A stretch of DNA of 11,933 bases. It comes from Flavobacteriaceae bacterium. Its GTDB lineage: Bacteria; Bacteroidota; Bacteroidia; Flavobacteriales; Flavobacteriaceae. Positions 1-6,608 of this stretch are shown one piece after another. The translations under genes were made by a program, and so were the position numbers. Under the pieces are notes generated by a model. The model saw nothing but the letters and a program-made list of their open reading frames with translations, had not been told where the DNA came from and made no database searches. Numbering within the stretch: the first letter of the stretch is position 1; every line of letters starts with the position of its first letter. Location of the stretch: NCBI GenBank assembly GCA_020435885.1, contig JAGQYU010000241.1, positions 1,649 through 13,581 on the forward strand, given 5' to 3'.

Positions 1-636
1 CCGCAAAAAGTACATTTTGGAGCGTTACGAGTGTTGAACGATGACCTGATAGCTCCAAGTATGGGTTTTGGAACACATCCGCATAATAATATGGAAATTA
101 TAACTATACCTTTAAAAGGAGTATTGAAACATAAGGACTCCATGCATAATGAGTGGCAGCAAGTTATACCAGGTGAAGTTCAGGTAATGTCGGCTGGAAC
201 TGGAGTGAATCATTCTGAAATAAATGGTTCTTCGAAAGAACATTTAAGCCTCTTTCAGTTATGGATAATTCCGGATACTGAGAATGTTGAACCTCGTTAT
301 GATCAGAAAACTTTTGATGATGCAGAAAGAAACGGAAAACTTCAAGTATTGGTATCTTCTTTTAAAGATGTCCACGATGGAAGCTTGAAAATACATCAAG
401 ATGCTGTTATTTCCAGAATTGATTTAAGCAAGGGGAATGATTTTACTTATACATTAAAATCACCCAATCATGGTGTGTTTGTAATGAATATTTCCGGTGA
501 TATTGTTATCGATGGTCAGCAACTGGAAACACGTGATGCTTTTGGGGTTTATAACACCAGCAACTTCACTATAAAAGCTACTGCAGATTCTCAGCTTTTA
601 TTTGTTGAGGTTCCTATGCTTGATTTAGGGATTTAA
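1..636 (+). CDS. Pirin family protein, 5' end cut off by the window edge
   Basis: The reading frame is open from base 1 and starts in mid-domain, so the true start lies upstream; the GTG at 31 is internal, because the codons before it (PQKVHFGALR) already belong to the family. The 211 visible residues match the pirin/YhaK bicupin family. The cupin metal-site residues are present: GTHPH (visible residues 24-28) supplies two His and NHSE (70-73) supplies the third His and the Glu. Between them are the typical GV-KHKDSMH and PGEVQVMSAG segments. Known family members bind iron or another metal; some are quercetin 2,3-dioxygenases and others act as redox-linked cofactors, so the exact reaction cannot be told here. 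A 15-base T run follows the stop codon with no strong stem before it. Family assignment is confident; physiological role is not. Confidence 0.93.
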   Translation, partial: PQKVHFGALRVLNDDLIAPSMGFGTHPHNNMEIITIPLKGVLKHKDSMHNEWQQVIPGEVQVMSAGTGVNHSEINGSSKEHLSLFQLWIIPDTENVEPRYDQKTFDDAERNGKLQVLVSSFKDVHDGSLKIHQDAVISRIDLSKGNDFTYTLKSPNHGVFVMNISGDIVIDGQQLETRDAFGVYNTSNFTIKATADSQLLFVEVPMLDLGI

Positions 637-673
637 TAATTTTTTTTTTTTTTTATTTATAATTATATATTTT

Positions 674-696
674 TTATCGATTTTGATTATCGATTT
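674..696. repeat. Tandem TTATCGATTT pair
   Basis: TTATCGATTT occurs at 674-683 and again at 687-696, 13 bases start to start. Each copy contains the self-complementary ATCGAT. The second copy lies directly after the candidate -33 box of the following gene, so a regulator-binding role is possible. In DNA this AT-rich the repeat could also be chance. Confidence 0.5.
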
Positions 697-712
697 AATA
701 ATTGTAGTTTTA
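682..712 (+). promoter_or_regulatory. Candidate Bacteroidota promoter for the 757 gene
   Basis: TTTG at 682-685 is followed after exactly 19 bases by TAGTTTTA at 705-712. This fits the Bacteroidota -33/-7 pattern TTTG-N19-TAnnTTTG except for the last base. Transcription would begin near 719, leaving a leader of about 38 bases before the TTG start at 757. This is pattern matching only. Confidence 0.42.
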
Positions 713-756
713 TAAAATGTAATTAGAAACTTTATAAAACCCAACTGATTATCTTA

Positions 757-1332
757 TTGGAATCAACGTTAAAATCGGTATTTATATCAGCAAAAAATTA
801 TAAAAAACAGCTCATTATTCCTCATAATGAGGTTTCAGCATTACACACTTTTTTAAAGAATGCCATCAACAATGAAGTTGTGATTGTTAACACAAACCTT
901 GGTTTAGATATTTATTATCTTTCTTCATCGTTGTGCGGAAACCTCATTAAGAATTCATTTTTTTTAATAAACTCAAAGAAGCATCTGTCAGCAGATCAAT
1001 TTCGTATTACAATATGTGATTCTGCTGAAGATGTGAATAGTTTTACCAAAAAATCATTCCTACAGCTAGGACGAATGCCTTTGATCTTTACCAGTTATAC
1101 AAAAAGTATGTTGCATCAGTTCAACGAAAATTTCTCTGATAATAAGAGGATTATTGCAGCACTTTTTGTGCTTTGGCAACATGTGTTGGAAGAGCTTTGT
1201 AAAGAGCAACAACATACTCAAAAGATTAGTCATTTTAGAGGTCTACTGCAAGAGGCTTTTATAGAAAAAAACTACGATAGTGTTTTTAAAGAATTGATAA
1301 AAGACAGCGTTGCTTTGTTAAGATGTAACTGA
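757..1332 (+). CDS. Hypothetical protein of unknown function (191 aa)
   Basis: I do not recognise this protein. It is predicted to be soluble and cytoplasmic: there is no signal peptide, no convincing membrane helix and no familiar catalytic motif. The N-terminal half (about 10-115) alternates hydrophobic stretches such as EVVIVNTNLGLDIYYL and MPLIFTSYTK, suggesting an alpha/beta fold. The C-terminal part (about 125-190) looks helical, including ALFVLWQHVLEEL and a Lys/Glu-rich end. The start is uncertain. An in-frame stop lies at 724-726 and no ATG occurs between it and the conserved-looking N-terminus, so TTG at 757 is the best choice; CTG at 745 and ATT at 748 are alternatives. It has its own candidate promoter and is co-oriented with its neighbours. 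Coding is supported by an uninterrupted frame with ordinary low-GC codon use. Confidence 0.75.
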   Translation: MESTLKSVFISAKNYKKQLIIPHNEVSALHTFLKNAINNEVVIVNTNLGLDIYYLSSSLCGNLIKNSFFLINSKKHLSADQFRITICDSAEDVNSFTKKSFLQLGRMPLIFTSYTKSMLHQFNENFSDNKRIIAALFVLWQHVLEELCKEQQHTQKISHFRGLLQEAFIEKNYDSVFKELIKDSVALLRCN

Positions 1333-1357
1333 CAGTCAATTTTATCAAATCACACAG

Positions 1358-1392
1358 TTTTGTTTAAAATGATTAAATAATTACGATATTTG
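1358..1392 (+). promoter_or_regulatory. Candidate promoter for the small membrane protein and ettA
   Basis: A TTTTG at 1358-1362 precedes GATATTTG at 1385-1392, one base off the TAnnTTTG -7 consensus, with a 22-base spacer that is slightly long. The following TACTTTCA resembles the initiation region of many flavobacterial genes. The predicted leader is about 37 bases before the ATG at 1437. No better candidate is seen in the 31-base gap before ettA, so this promoter may serve both genes. Confidence 0.4.
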
Positions 1393-1436
1393 TACTTTCA
1401 TACAACTAAAGCAATCTAATCTAACTGATCTAAATT

Positions 1437-1619
1437 ATGATGATGAATAAAAATACCGTGCTAGGCTACGCTACCCTTATTATGATTATTGTCGGAATTG
1501 TTTTGATTTTGTTGGGGGCTTATCGTTATGAGGATGTAGCAGGCTGGGGTTTTGCCGCAGTTGGAATTGGTTTTTTTGCAATTGCATGGGTATTCAATGC
1601 ACTTAAAGGCAGAGTATAA
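1437..1619 (+). CDS. Small two-helix inner-membrane protein (CAL67264-type)
   Basis: This 60-residue protein has two hydrophobic segments, about residues 8-28 (ATLIMIIVGIVLILLGAY) and 34-55 (AGWGFAAVGIGFFAIAWVF), joined by a short charged loop (RYED) and ending in a basic tail (KGRV). It resembles, from memory, the family annotated in Flavobacteriia as 'CAL67264 family membrane protein'; no function is established. Three consecutive ATG codons (1437, 1440, 1443) make the exact start ambiguous by up to two residues. It lies 31 bases upstream of ettA on the same strand, so cotranscription is likely. Whether the two products are functionally linked is not known. Confidence 0.85.
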   Translation: MMMNKNTVLGYATLIMIIVGIVLILLGAYRYEDVAGWGFAAVGIGFFAIAWVFNALKGRV

Positions 1620-1650
1620 TTTTCATAAACTTTTGTAATTATTAAAACGT

Positions 1651-3342
1651 ATGTCAGACGATAAAAAGGTTATCTTCTCCATGTCTGGTGTTTCAAAAAC
1701 GTATCAAAGCACCAACAAACAAGTATTAAAAGATATATATCTAAGCTTCTTTTATGGAGCTAAAATTGGTATTTTAGGTCTTAACGGATCGGGTAAATCT
1801 ACCTTGTTAAAAATTATTGCCGGAGTTGAAAAGAACTATCAGGGCAATGTGGTTTTTTCTCCTGGTTATAGAGTAGGTTATCTGGAGCAAGAGCCAAAAT
1901 TAGACGAGTCCAAAACGGTAATTGATATAGTAAAGGAAGGTGTTGCCGATGTTGTTGCTGTGCTGGATGAGTATAATAAGATCAATGATATGTTTGGTTT
2001 GGAAGAAGTGTATTCTGATGCTGATAAGATGCAAAAGTTAATGGATAAACAAGCTGAACTACAAGATAAGATCGATTCTATGAATGCATGGGAACTAGAC
2101 ACTAAGTTAGAGATAGCTATGGATGCACTCCGTACTCCAGAACCTGATACGCCTATAAAAGTGCTTTCCGGTGGTGAACGCAGAAGAGTAGCTTTATGCA
2201 GATTATTACTACAAGAACCGGATATTTTATTGTTGGATGAGCCCACCAACCACCTAGATGCTGAATCAGTACATTGGCTAGAACATCATTTGGCACAGTA
2301 TAAAGGAACAGTAATTGCCGTAACACACGATAGGTATTTCTTAGACAACGTTGCCGGATGGATATTAGAATTGGATAGAGGAGAGGGTATCCCTTGGAAA
2401 GGAAATTACTCTTCTTGGTTGGAGCAAAAGTCCATGCGTTTAGCACAAGAGCAAAAGCAAGCTTCAAAACGACAAAAAACGTTGGAACGTGAGTTAGAGT
2501 GGGTACGAATGTCTCCTAAAGGCCGTCATGCCAAATCAAAAGCACGTTTATCTAGCTATGATAAATTGGTGAATCAAGACCAAAAGCAATTGGATGAAAA
2601 ATTAGAAATATATATCCCTAATGGTCCTCGTTTAGGCACTAATGTTATTGAAGCTAAGGGTGTTAGCAAAGCTTATGGTGATAAATTGTTGTATGAAGAT
2701 CTGAATTTTAAACTGCCACAAGCAGGTATAGTTGGTATTATTGGGCCTAATGGTGCCGGAAAAACTACTATTTTCAGAATGATTATGGGTGAGGAAACAC
2801 CAGATAAAGGTGAGTTTGTTGTTGGAGATACTGCTAAGGTTGCTTATGTAGATCAGTCTCATGCCAACATCGATCCTGAAAAGACTATTTGGGAAAACTT
2901 TTCGGACGGGCAGGAATTGATTATGATGGGTGGCAGACAGGTAAATTCCAGAGCATATCTAAGCAGATTTAATTTTTCCGGTAATGAGCAAAATAAAAAG
3001 GTAAATACACTTTCCGGAGGTGAAAGAAACCGTTTGCATTTAGCCATGACCTTAAAGGAAGAAGGTAACGTACTACTGTTGGATGAACCTACTAATGATT
3101 TGGATGTTAATACCTTGCGTGCTTTGGAAGAAGGATTGGATAATTTTGCAGGTTGTGCTGTAGTTATTTCTCACGATCGTTGGTTTTTAGACCGTATCTG
3201 TACACATATTTTAGCTTTTGAGGGAGACAGCCAAGTGTATTTCTTTGAAGGTTCTTTCTCTGAATATGAGGAGAATAAAATAAAACGTTTGGGCGGTGAT
3301 ATTCTTCCAAAACGAATAAAATATAAAAAGTTAATACGATAA
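1651..3342 (+). CDS. ettA: Energy-dependent translational throttle protein EttA (ABC-F)
   Basis: EttA is a cytosolic ABC-F ATPase that binds the ribosomal E site and gates the move from initiation into elongation according to ATP/ADP level. The 563 residues are close to the usual length of about 555. Two ABC domains are complete: Walker A GLNGSGKST (43-51) and GPNGAGKTT (365-373), signatures LSGGE at 172-176 and 454-458, Walker B ending in DEPTN with catalytic Glu197 and Glu479, and the H-switch motifs THD and SHD. The linker between them (about 245-325) has the charged helical P-site tRNA interaction region with WVRMSPKGRHAKSKARL, which separates EttA from Uup and other ABC-F members. No membrane segment is present, so this is not a transporter. 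The ATG start is followed directly by the first domain. The gene probably shares a transcript with the small membrane protein upstream. Confidence 0.97.
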   Translation: MSDDKKVIFSMSGVSKTYQSTNKQVLKDIYLSFFYGAKIGILGLNGSGKSTLLKIIAGVEKNYQGNVVFSPGYRVGYLEQEPKLDESKTVIDIVKEGVADVVAVLDEYNKINDMFGLEEVYSDADKMQKLMDKQAELQDKIDSMNAWELDTKLEIAMDALRTPEPDTPIKVLSGGERRRVALCRLLLQEPDILLLDEPTNHLDAESVHWLEHHLAQYKGTVIAVTHDRYFLDNVAGWILELDRGEGIPWKGNYSSWLEQKSMRLAQEQKQASKRQKTLERELEWVRMSPKGRHAKSKARLSSYDKLVNQDQKQLDEKLEIYIPNGPRLGTNVIEAKGVSKAYGDKLLYEDLNFKLPQAGIVGIIGPNGAGKTTIFRMIMGEETPDKGEFVVGDTAKVAYVDQSHANIDPEKTIWENFSDGQELIMMGGRQVNSRAYLSRFNFSGNEQNKKVNTLSGGERNRLHLAMTLKEEGNVLLLDEPTNDLDVNTLRALEEGLDNFAGCAVVISHDRWFLDRICTHILAFEGDSQVYFFEGSFSEYEENKIKRLGGDILPKRIKYKKLIR

Positions 3343-3346
3343 GGAG

Positions 3347-3419
3347 AGCCTCTTACAGGACTTGAACCTGCGACCTGCTCGTTACGAATGAGCTGCTCTA
3401 CCGGCTGAGCTAAAGAGGC
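3347..3419 (-). tRNA. tRNA-Thr (anticodon CGU)
   Basis: Read on the minus strand, the 73-base sequence folds as a full cloverleaf: acceptor GCCTCTT/AAGAGGC, D arm GCTC/GAGC, anticodon arm GCTCA-TTCGTAA-CGAGC, variable AGGTC, and T arm GCAGG-TTCAAGT-CCTGT. The anticodon CGT reads the threonine codon ACG. The anticodon stem has an A-C apposition at its loop-closing pair and the T stem ends in a G-U pair; both are tolerable. The discriminator base is T, and CCA is not encoded. It converges on ettA, with only 4 bases between the ettA stop and the mature 3' end. A weak -7-like AAGATTTG (minus strand, 3439-3446) would start transcription a short distance upstream. Confidence 0.95.
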
Positions 3420-3465
3420 ATTCTTGTGGTAAAAGTACCAAATCTTTTTATTGTAATCAATAGGG

Positions 3466-3481
3466 TAAAAAAGCTTTTTTA
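3466..3481. repeat. 16-base perfect palindrome TAAAAAAGCTTTTTTA
   Basis: This self-complementary A6-GC-T6 block sits between the divergently oriented tRNA-Thr gene and the PUL regulator. It could act as a weak bidirectional stem or a curved A-tract. It is AT-rich enough that chance cannot be excluded. Confidence 0.5.
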
Positions 3482-3498
3482 GGGAGTATATAAACCTT

Positions 3499-3532
3499 TC
3501 ACACTACAATGTGATAGATATTTGTAAATTTG
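3499..3532 (+). promoter_or_regulatory. Candidate promoter/operator of the PUL regulator gene
   Basis: TAAATTTG at 3525-3532 matches the Bacteroidota -7 consensus exactly. No TTTG box lies about 19 bases upstream. That place holds the inverted repeat TCACA-CTACAA-TGTGA (3499-3514) instead. The repeat contains CACTACA (3502-3508), the core of the ACCACTACA repeats found before susC. A weak promoter under autoregulation is the simplest reading. The -7 match overlaps the TTG at 3530, which would make that codon too close to the transcription start and favour the TTG at 3554 as the true start. Confidence 0.4.
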
Positions 3533-6343
3533 TTTGAATTAAAGATTTACAAATTGAAATTTATCTGCACATATTGTTTTTCTCTTTTATTTCTTTTCAT
3601 TATATCGGTCAATTCTTACTGTCAGGAATTGCCGCCTATTCAAATTTTTAACCCTGAGGATTATCATGGTGATAATCAAAATTGGATGATTTCACAATCA
3701 TCAGACAAGTACATTTATGTTGCCAACAATAAAGGATTGTTAGAATTTAATGGTGCTGAGTGGCAAATGTACCCTTCGCCAAATAATACCATAATAAGGG
3801 CTGTTAGAGTTATTGCTGATAGAATCTATACAGGCTGTTATATGGATTTTGGGTATTGGCAGAAAGATATATATGGAAAATTAACATATACTTCTTTAAA
3901 GCCTATGCTAAATGAAAAAATGATTGAAGATGAGCAAATATGGCAAATACTACCTCATAATGAGTGGGTTATATTTCAATCATTTAATAAAATTTACTTT
4001 TATAATACCCAAACAGAGAGTTTTAAAATATTACGTTCTAATAAGTTGATCTTTAATGTTTTCGAAATTAAAGATAATATTTACTATCATATTCAAGGTG
4101 AAGGCATATATAAAGTAGAGGATGGAAAGCCTATAATGTTTCTTGAGGAAACAATTGTTAAAAATAGTAGAATTATAAATTTATATGGAACTTCAAATGG
4201 TCTGATTTTTTTAACAAGAGAATCCGGATTTTACAAATTTGAGAATGGTGTTATTTCTAAATGGCATACAGAAGCTGATGATTTGGTAGATGATTCAAGT
4301 ATTTATAAAGGACTTAAACTATCAGATGGAAGTTTTGTTTTAGGAACAATTTCTAATGGTGTTATCAATTTAAAACCTGACGGATCAATAAATTACCATA
4401 TTACACAAAAAAATGGTTTAAGTAATAATACAGCACTTTCTCTTTTTGAGGACTTTGATAAAAATTTATGGATAGGATTAGATAATGGGATTAATTGTAT
4501 TAATGTTACTTCGCCCATTAAAGTTTTTTATGATTTTGACGGTATTTTAGGTACAGTATATTGCTCAGAAGTTTTTAAAGAAAATGTATATATAGGTACC
4601 AACCAAGGATTGTTCTATAGAAAAATTAACAGTAAAGAACCTTTCCAATTTATTGAAGGTACTGCCGGGCAGGTTTGGGATTTGTTTAATTATAATGATG
4701 AAACGCTTTTTTGTGGGCATCATATGGGTACCTTCTTAGTTGAAAATAATAAAGTTACTTTAATTGATAATGATTTAGGTGCATGGACATTTAAAACAGT
4801 ACCAAACAGAAAAAACTTACTTCTTAAAGGCAATTATAAAGGATTATCAATTTTAGAAAATACAAATGACACATGGATTTATAGGAATAAAATAAACGGT
4901 TTTAATAATTCTTCACGGTTTTTTGAAATAGATTCTTCATTAAATGTTTGGGTAGGACATGAGTATAAGGGTGTTTTTAAACTACAATTAAATGATAGTT
5001 TAACAAGAGTTATCAATCAATCAATGGAACCATCATTATCTATCGGTAAAAATTCGAGTATTACTAAGTATAAAAATGATATTTTGTATGCTTTTGAAAA
5101 AGGAGTTTATAAATATAATAAGGAAAGGGAAACATTTGAATGTGATAGTATTTTAAGTCCCATAATTTCAGAAGATAATTATACTTCAGGTAAACTCATT
5201 GTTGATGAAAAAGATAGATTATGGGCTTTTTCCAGAGATAATATCTATTTTATATCAAATGATCATTTAACTAATTTACCAAAAATAGATACAATCTCTA
5301 TTCCTTCCAATTATAGAAAAATGATTCTAGGTTATGAAAATATTTCTTTATTGAATGATGACACTTACCTTTTAGGTACAGCCAATGGATATTTAACTAT
5401 TGATATTTCAAAAATTAAAAAAGATGAAACTTTTAAGATTTATCTGGATAGGGTAACATTGAAAGATAAGAATGATAGTGTTTTTTATTACAATTCTAAA
5501 GAAAATGGAGTGTTTGATTACAATCAAGGCTTGTTACTATTCGAATATGCGGTTCCTAGCTATAATAAATATACAGATATTAAATACCAATATATTTTAG
5601 AAGGGCATTTAAACAAATGGAGTGATTGGGCTAATGAACCAAAAGTTCAGTTTGAGAATTTGAGTTTTGGTAATTACACTTTTAAAGTAAAAGCTAAAAT
5701 AGGTAATACAGAAACTTCTAATATTGAAATGTATCATTTCACTATAAAAAGACCATGGTATCTTTCTAATTTGGCATTGTTATTATATTTTCTGTTATTT
5801 ATACTGATTGGTTTTGTTGTTCATAGAGCTTATAAAAGGCATTATCATAAAAAATTAAAGCGTAAACAATTGGAAAGTGATCAGTTGATTATGCACATAA
5901 AAAATGAACAGTTAAATAATGATATTGAAAGCAAAAATAGAGAGCTTACTATCTCTAAAATGAGTATAATAAAGAAGAATGAGTTACTAAATGCAATTAA
6001 AAAGGAATTAAATGATGAAGAAGAAAAGCCATCCAAAAATGTCAAGTCAGTTGTCAAATTAATTGATAAGAATTTGAACAATACTAAGGACTGGGAATTT
6101 TTTGTAAAAGCATTTAATAATACAGACAAGGGATTTTTGGACAGACTTAAACTACTACATCCAGATATTACACCTAATGATTTACGTTTTTGCGTTTATC
6201 TTAGAATGAATCTTTCTTCAAAAGAAATGGCGCCATTACTAAACATATCGGTTAAGAGTGTAGAAACTAAACGTTACAGGTTACGAAAACGTATGAACCT
6301 TGAGCATGAAGAGAGTCTGGTTAGCTACATTATGAATATATAA
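3530..6343 (+). CDS. Membrane-spanning PUL regulator: propeller sensor, triple-Y, TM, LuxR-like HTH
   Basis: This protein (up to 937 aa) probably senses a glycan product in the periplasm and controls the adjacent susCD genes directly. Domains in order: signal peptide to about residue 32 (hydrophobic core SLLFLFIISV, then SYCQ); a periplasmic beta-propeller with repeats such as NLWIGLDNGIN (312-322), VYIGTNQGLFYR and LNVWVGHEYKGVF; a triple-Y domain (about 678-740); one TM helix (745-764); a charged coiled coil (about 770-850); and a C-terminal LuxR-like HTH (about 880-935, with SSKEMAPLLNISVKSVETKRYRLRKRM). There is no histidine kinase or receiver domain, so it is a one-component regulator. 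No ATG precedes the signal peptide. TTG 3530 gives the longest form; TTG 3554 gives the compact signal MKFICTYCFSLLFLF and is at least as likely. Similar regulators flank SusCD pairs in Flavobacteriia. Confidence 0.9.
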   Translation: MFELKIYKLKFICTYCFSLLFLFIISVNSYCQELPPIQIFNPEDYHGDNQNWMISQSSDKYIYVANNKGLLEFNGAEWQMYPSPNNTIIRAVRVIADRIYTGCYMDFGYWQKDIYGKLTYTSLKPMLNEKMIEDEQIWQILPHNEWVIFQSFNKIYFYNTQTESFKILRSNKLIFNVFEIKDNIYYHIQGEGIYKVEDGKPIMFLEETIVKNSRIINLYGTSNGLIFLTRESGFYKFENGVISKWHTEADDLVDDSSIYKGLKLSDGSFVLGTISNGVINLKPDGSINYHITQKNGLSNNTALSLFEDFDKNLWIGLDNGINCINVTSPIKVFYDFDGILGTVYCSEVFKENVYIGTNQGLFYRKINSKEPFQFIEGTAGQVWDLFNYNDETLFCGHHMGTFLVENNKVTLIDNDLGAWTFKTVPNRKNLLLKGNYKGLSILENTNDTWIYRNKINGFNNSSRFFEIDSSLNVWVGHEYKGVFKLQLNDSLTRVINQSMEPSLSIGKNSSITKYKNDILYAFEKGVYKYNKERETFECDSILSPIISEDNYTSGKLIVDEKDRLWAFSRDNIYFISNDHLTNLPKIDTISIPSNYRKMILGYENISLLNDDTYLLGTANGYLTIDISKIKKDETFKIYLDRVTLKDKNDSVFYYNSKENGVFDYNQGLLLFEYAVPSYNKYTDIKYQYILEGHLNKWSDWANEPKVQFENLSFGNYTFKVKAKIGNTETSNIEMYHFTIKRPWYLSNLALLLYFLLFILIGFVVHRAYKRHYHKKLKRKQLESDQLIMHIKNEQLNNDIESKNRELTISKMSIIKKNELLNAIKKELNDEEEKPSKNVKSVVKLIDKNLNNTKDWEFFVKAFNNTDKGFLDRLKLLHPDITPNDLRFCVYLRMNLSSKEMAPLLNISVKSVETKRYRLRKRMNLEHEESLVSYIMNI

Positions 6344-6383
6344 CCACTACACCTTTTAAAAGTACCACTACATTACCACTACA
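6343..6383 (+). promoter_or_regulatory. Three phased ACCACTACA repeats, candidate operator for susC
   Basis: ACCACTACA occurs without mismatch at 6343-6351, 6364-6372 and 6375-6383. Start-to-start distances are 21 and 11 bases, close to two turns and one turn of DNA, so all three would face the same side of the helix. The first copy uses the last base of the regulator's stop codon. Between copies one and two is the palindrome CTTTTAAAAG (6353-6362). Direct, helically phased repeats upstream of a target gene are what a multimeric HTH activator would bind; the neighbouring regulator is the obvious candidate. Confidence 0.6.
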
Positions 6384-6429
6384 TAATACTTTTTTAAGAG
6401 TTAATATTTTTTCTCTATTCGTTTTAAAA

Positions 6430-6448
6430 CCTTATAAAAGCCACTATA
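6430..6448 (+). promoter_or_regulatory. Degenerate second copy of the operator module
   Basis: CCTTATAAAAG directly followed by CCACTATA (6430-6448) parallels CCTTTTAAAAG, two bases, then ACCACTACA's CCACTACA at 6352-6372. The shared plan is CCTTWTAAAAG followed by CCACTAYA. The copy has one substitution in the palindrome, one in the box and lacks the two-base spacer. It may be a lower-affinity site or a decayed duplicate. Confidence 0.35.
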
Positions 6449-6508
6449 AATAGCTATTTATTGATAATTTAATAAAATTTAGACTTAAAATTTAAACTGT
6501 ATGTTTTT

Positions 6509-6517
6509 TGTGGTGGT
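6509..6517 (-). promoter_or_regulatory. Inverted ACCACCACA variant of the operator box
   Basis: The plus strand reads TGTGGTGGT, so the minus strand carries ACCACCACA, one base from ACCACTACA and in the opposite orientation, about 92 bases before the susC start. It may be an auxiliary site near the promoter. A single 8/9 match is weak evidence alone. Confidence 0.25.
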
Positions 6518-6608
6518 ATAAAATAAGGATTCTTAAAAATGGAATTTTAATTTTAAACATTCTTAAAACTAATTCAATTATTAAAGTTTAATCTAACTCA
6601 TTTAATTT

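Larger units (their letters stand above)
637..756. other. AT-rich intergenic gap with T15 run
   Basis: This gap separates the pirin gene from the next gene. It opens with a T15 homopolymer (640-654), which may help end pirin transcription although no GC-rich stem precedes it. It then carries a repeated TTATCGATTT and a promoter-like pair, both listed separately. Confidence 0.6.
6344..6608. other. 265-base regulatory gap between regulator and susC
   Basis: This gap holds no gene. It contains the ACCACTACA cluster at its left end, a degenerate composite copy (6430-6448) and an inverted variant (6509-6517). The rest is very AT-rich. I found no clean TTTG-N19-TAnnTTTG promoter in it, which would fit an activator-dependent susC promoter. 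No obvious terminator for the regulator gene is seen either. Confidence 0.6.

Noticed and set aside
1878..3047. Several minus-strand open frames of 62-123 codons inside ettA
   Set aside because: They lie wholly within a strongly conserved gene, have low-complexity Ser/Leu-rich translations and match no family; they are shadows of ettA.
3347..3419. tRNA gene as an integration site for a mobile element
   Set aside because: No integrase, no repeated copy of the tRNA 3' end and no mobile genes were seen in the window.
3499..3514. CRP/FNR-like binding site
   Set aside because: The half-sites are in the order TCACA-N6-TGTGA, the reverse of the CRP arrangement TGTGA-N6-TCACA, so it is not called as a CRP site; it is reported only as an inverted repeat with the CACTACA core.
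5881..6129. Minus-strand open frame of 82 codons opposite the regulator's coiled coil
   Set aside because: Its Phe/Ser/Leu-rich translation is the complement of Lys/Glu/Asn-rich coiled-coil codons; no start signal or homology is visible.
6343..6383. Short CRISPR-like array
   Set aside because: The repeats are only 9 bases and the gaps are 12 and 2 bases; no cas genes are present. It fits operator boxes instead.
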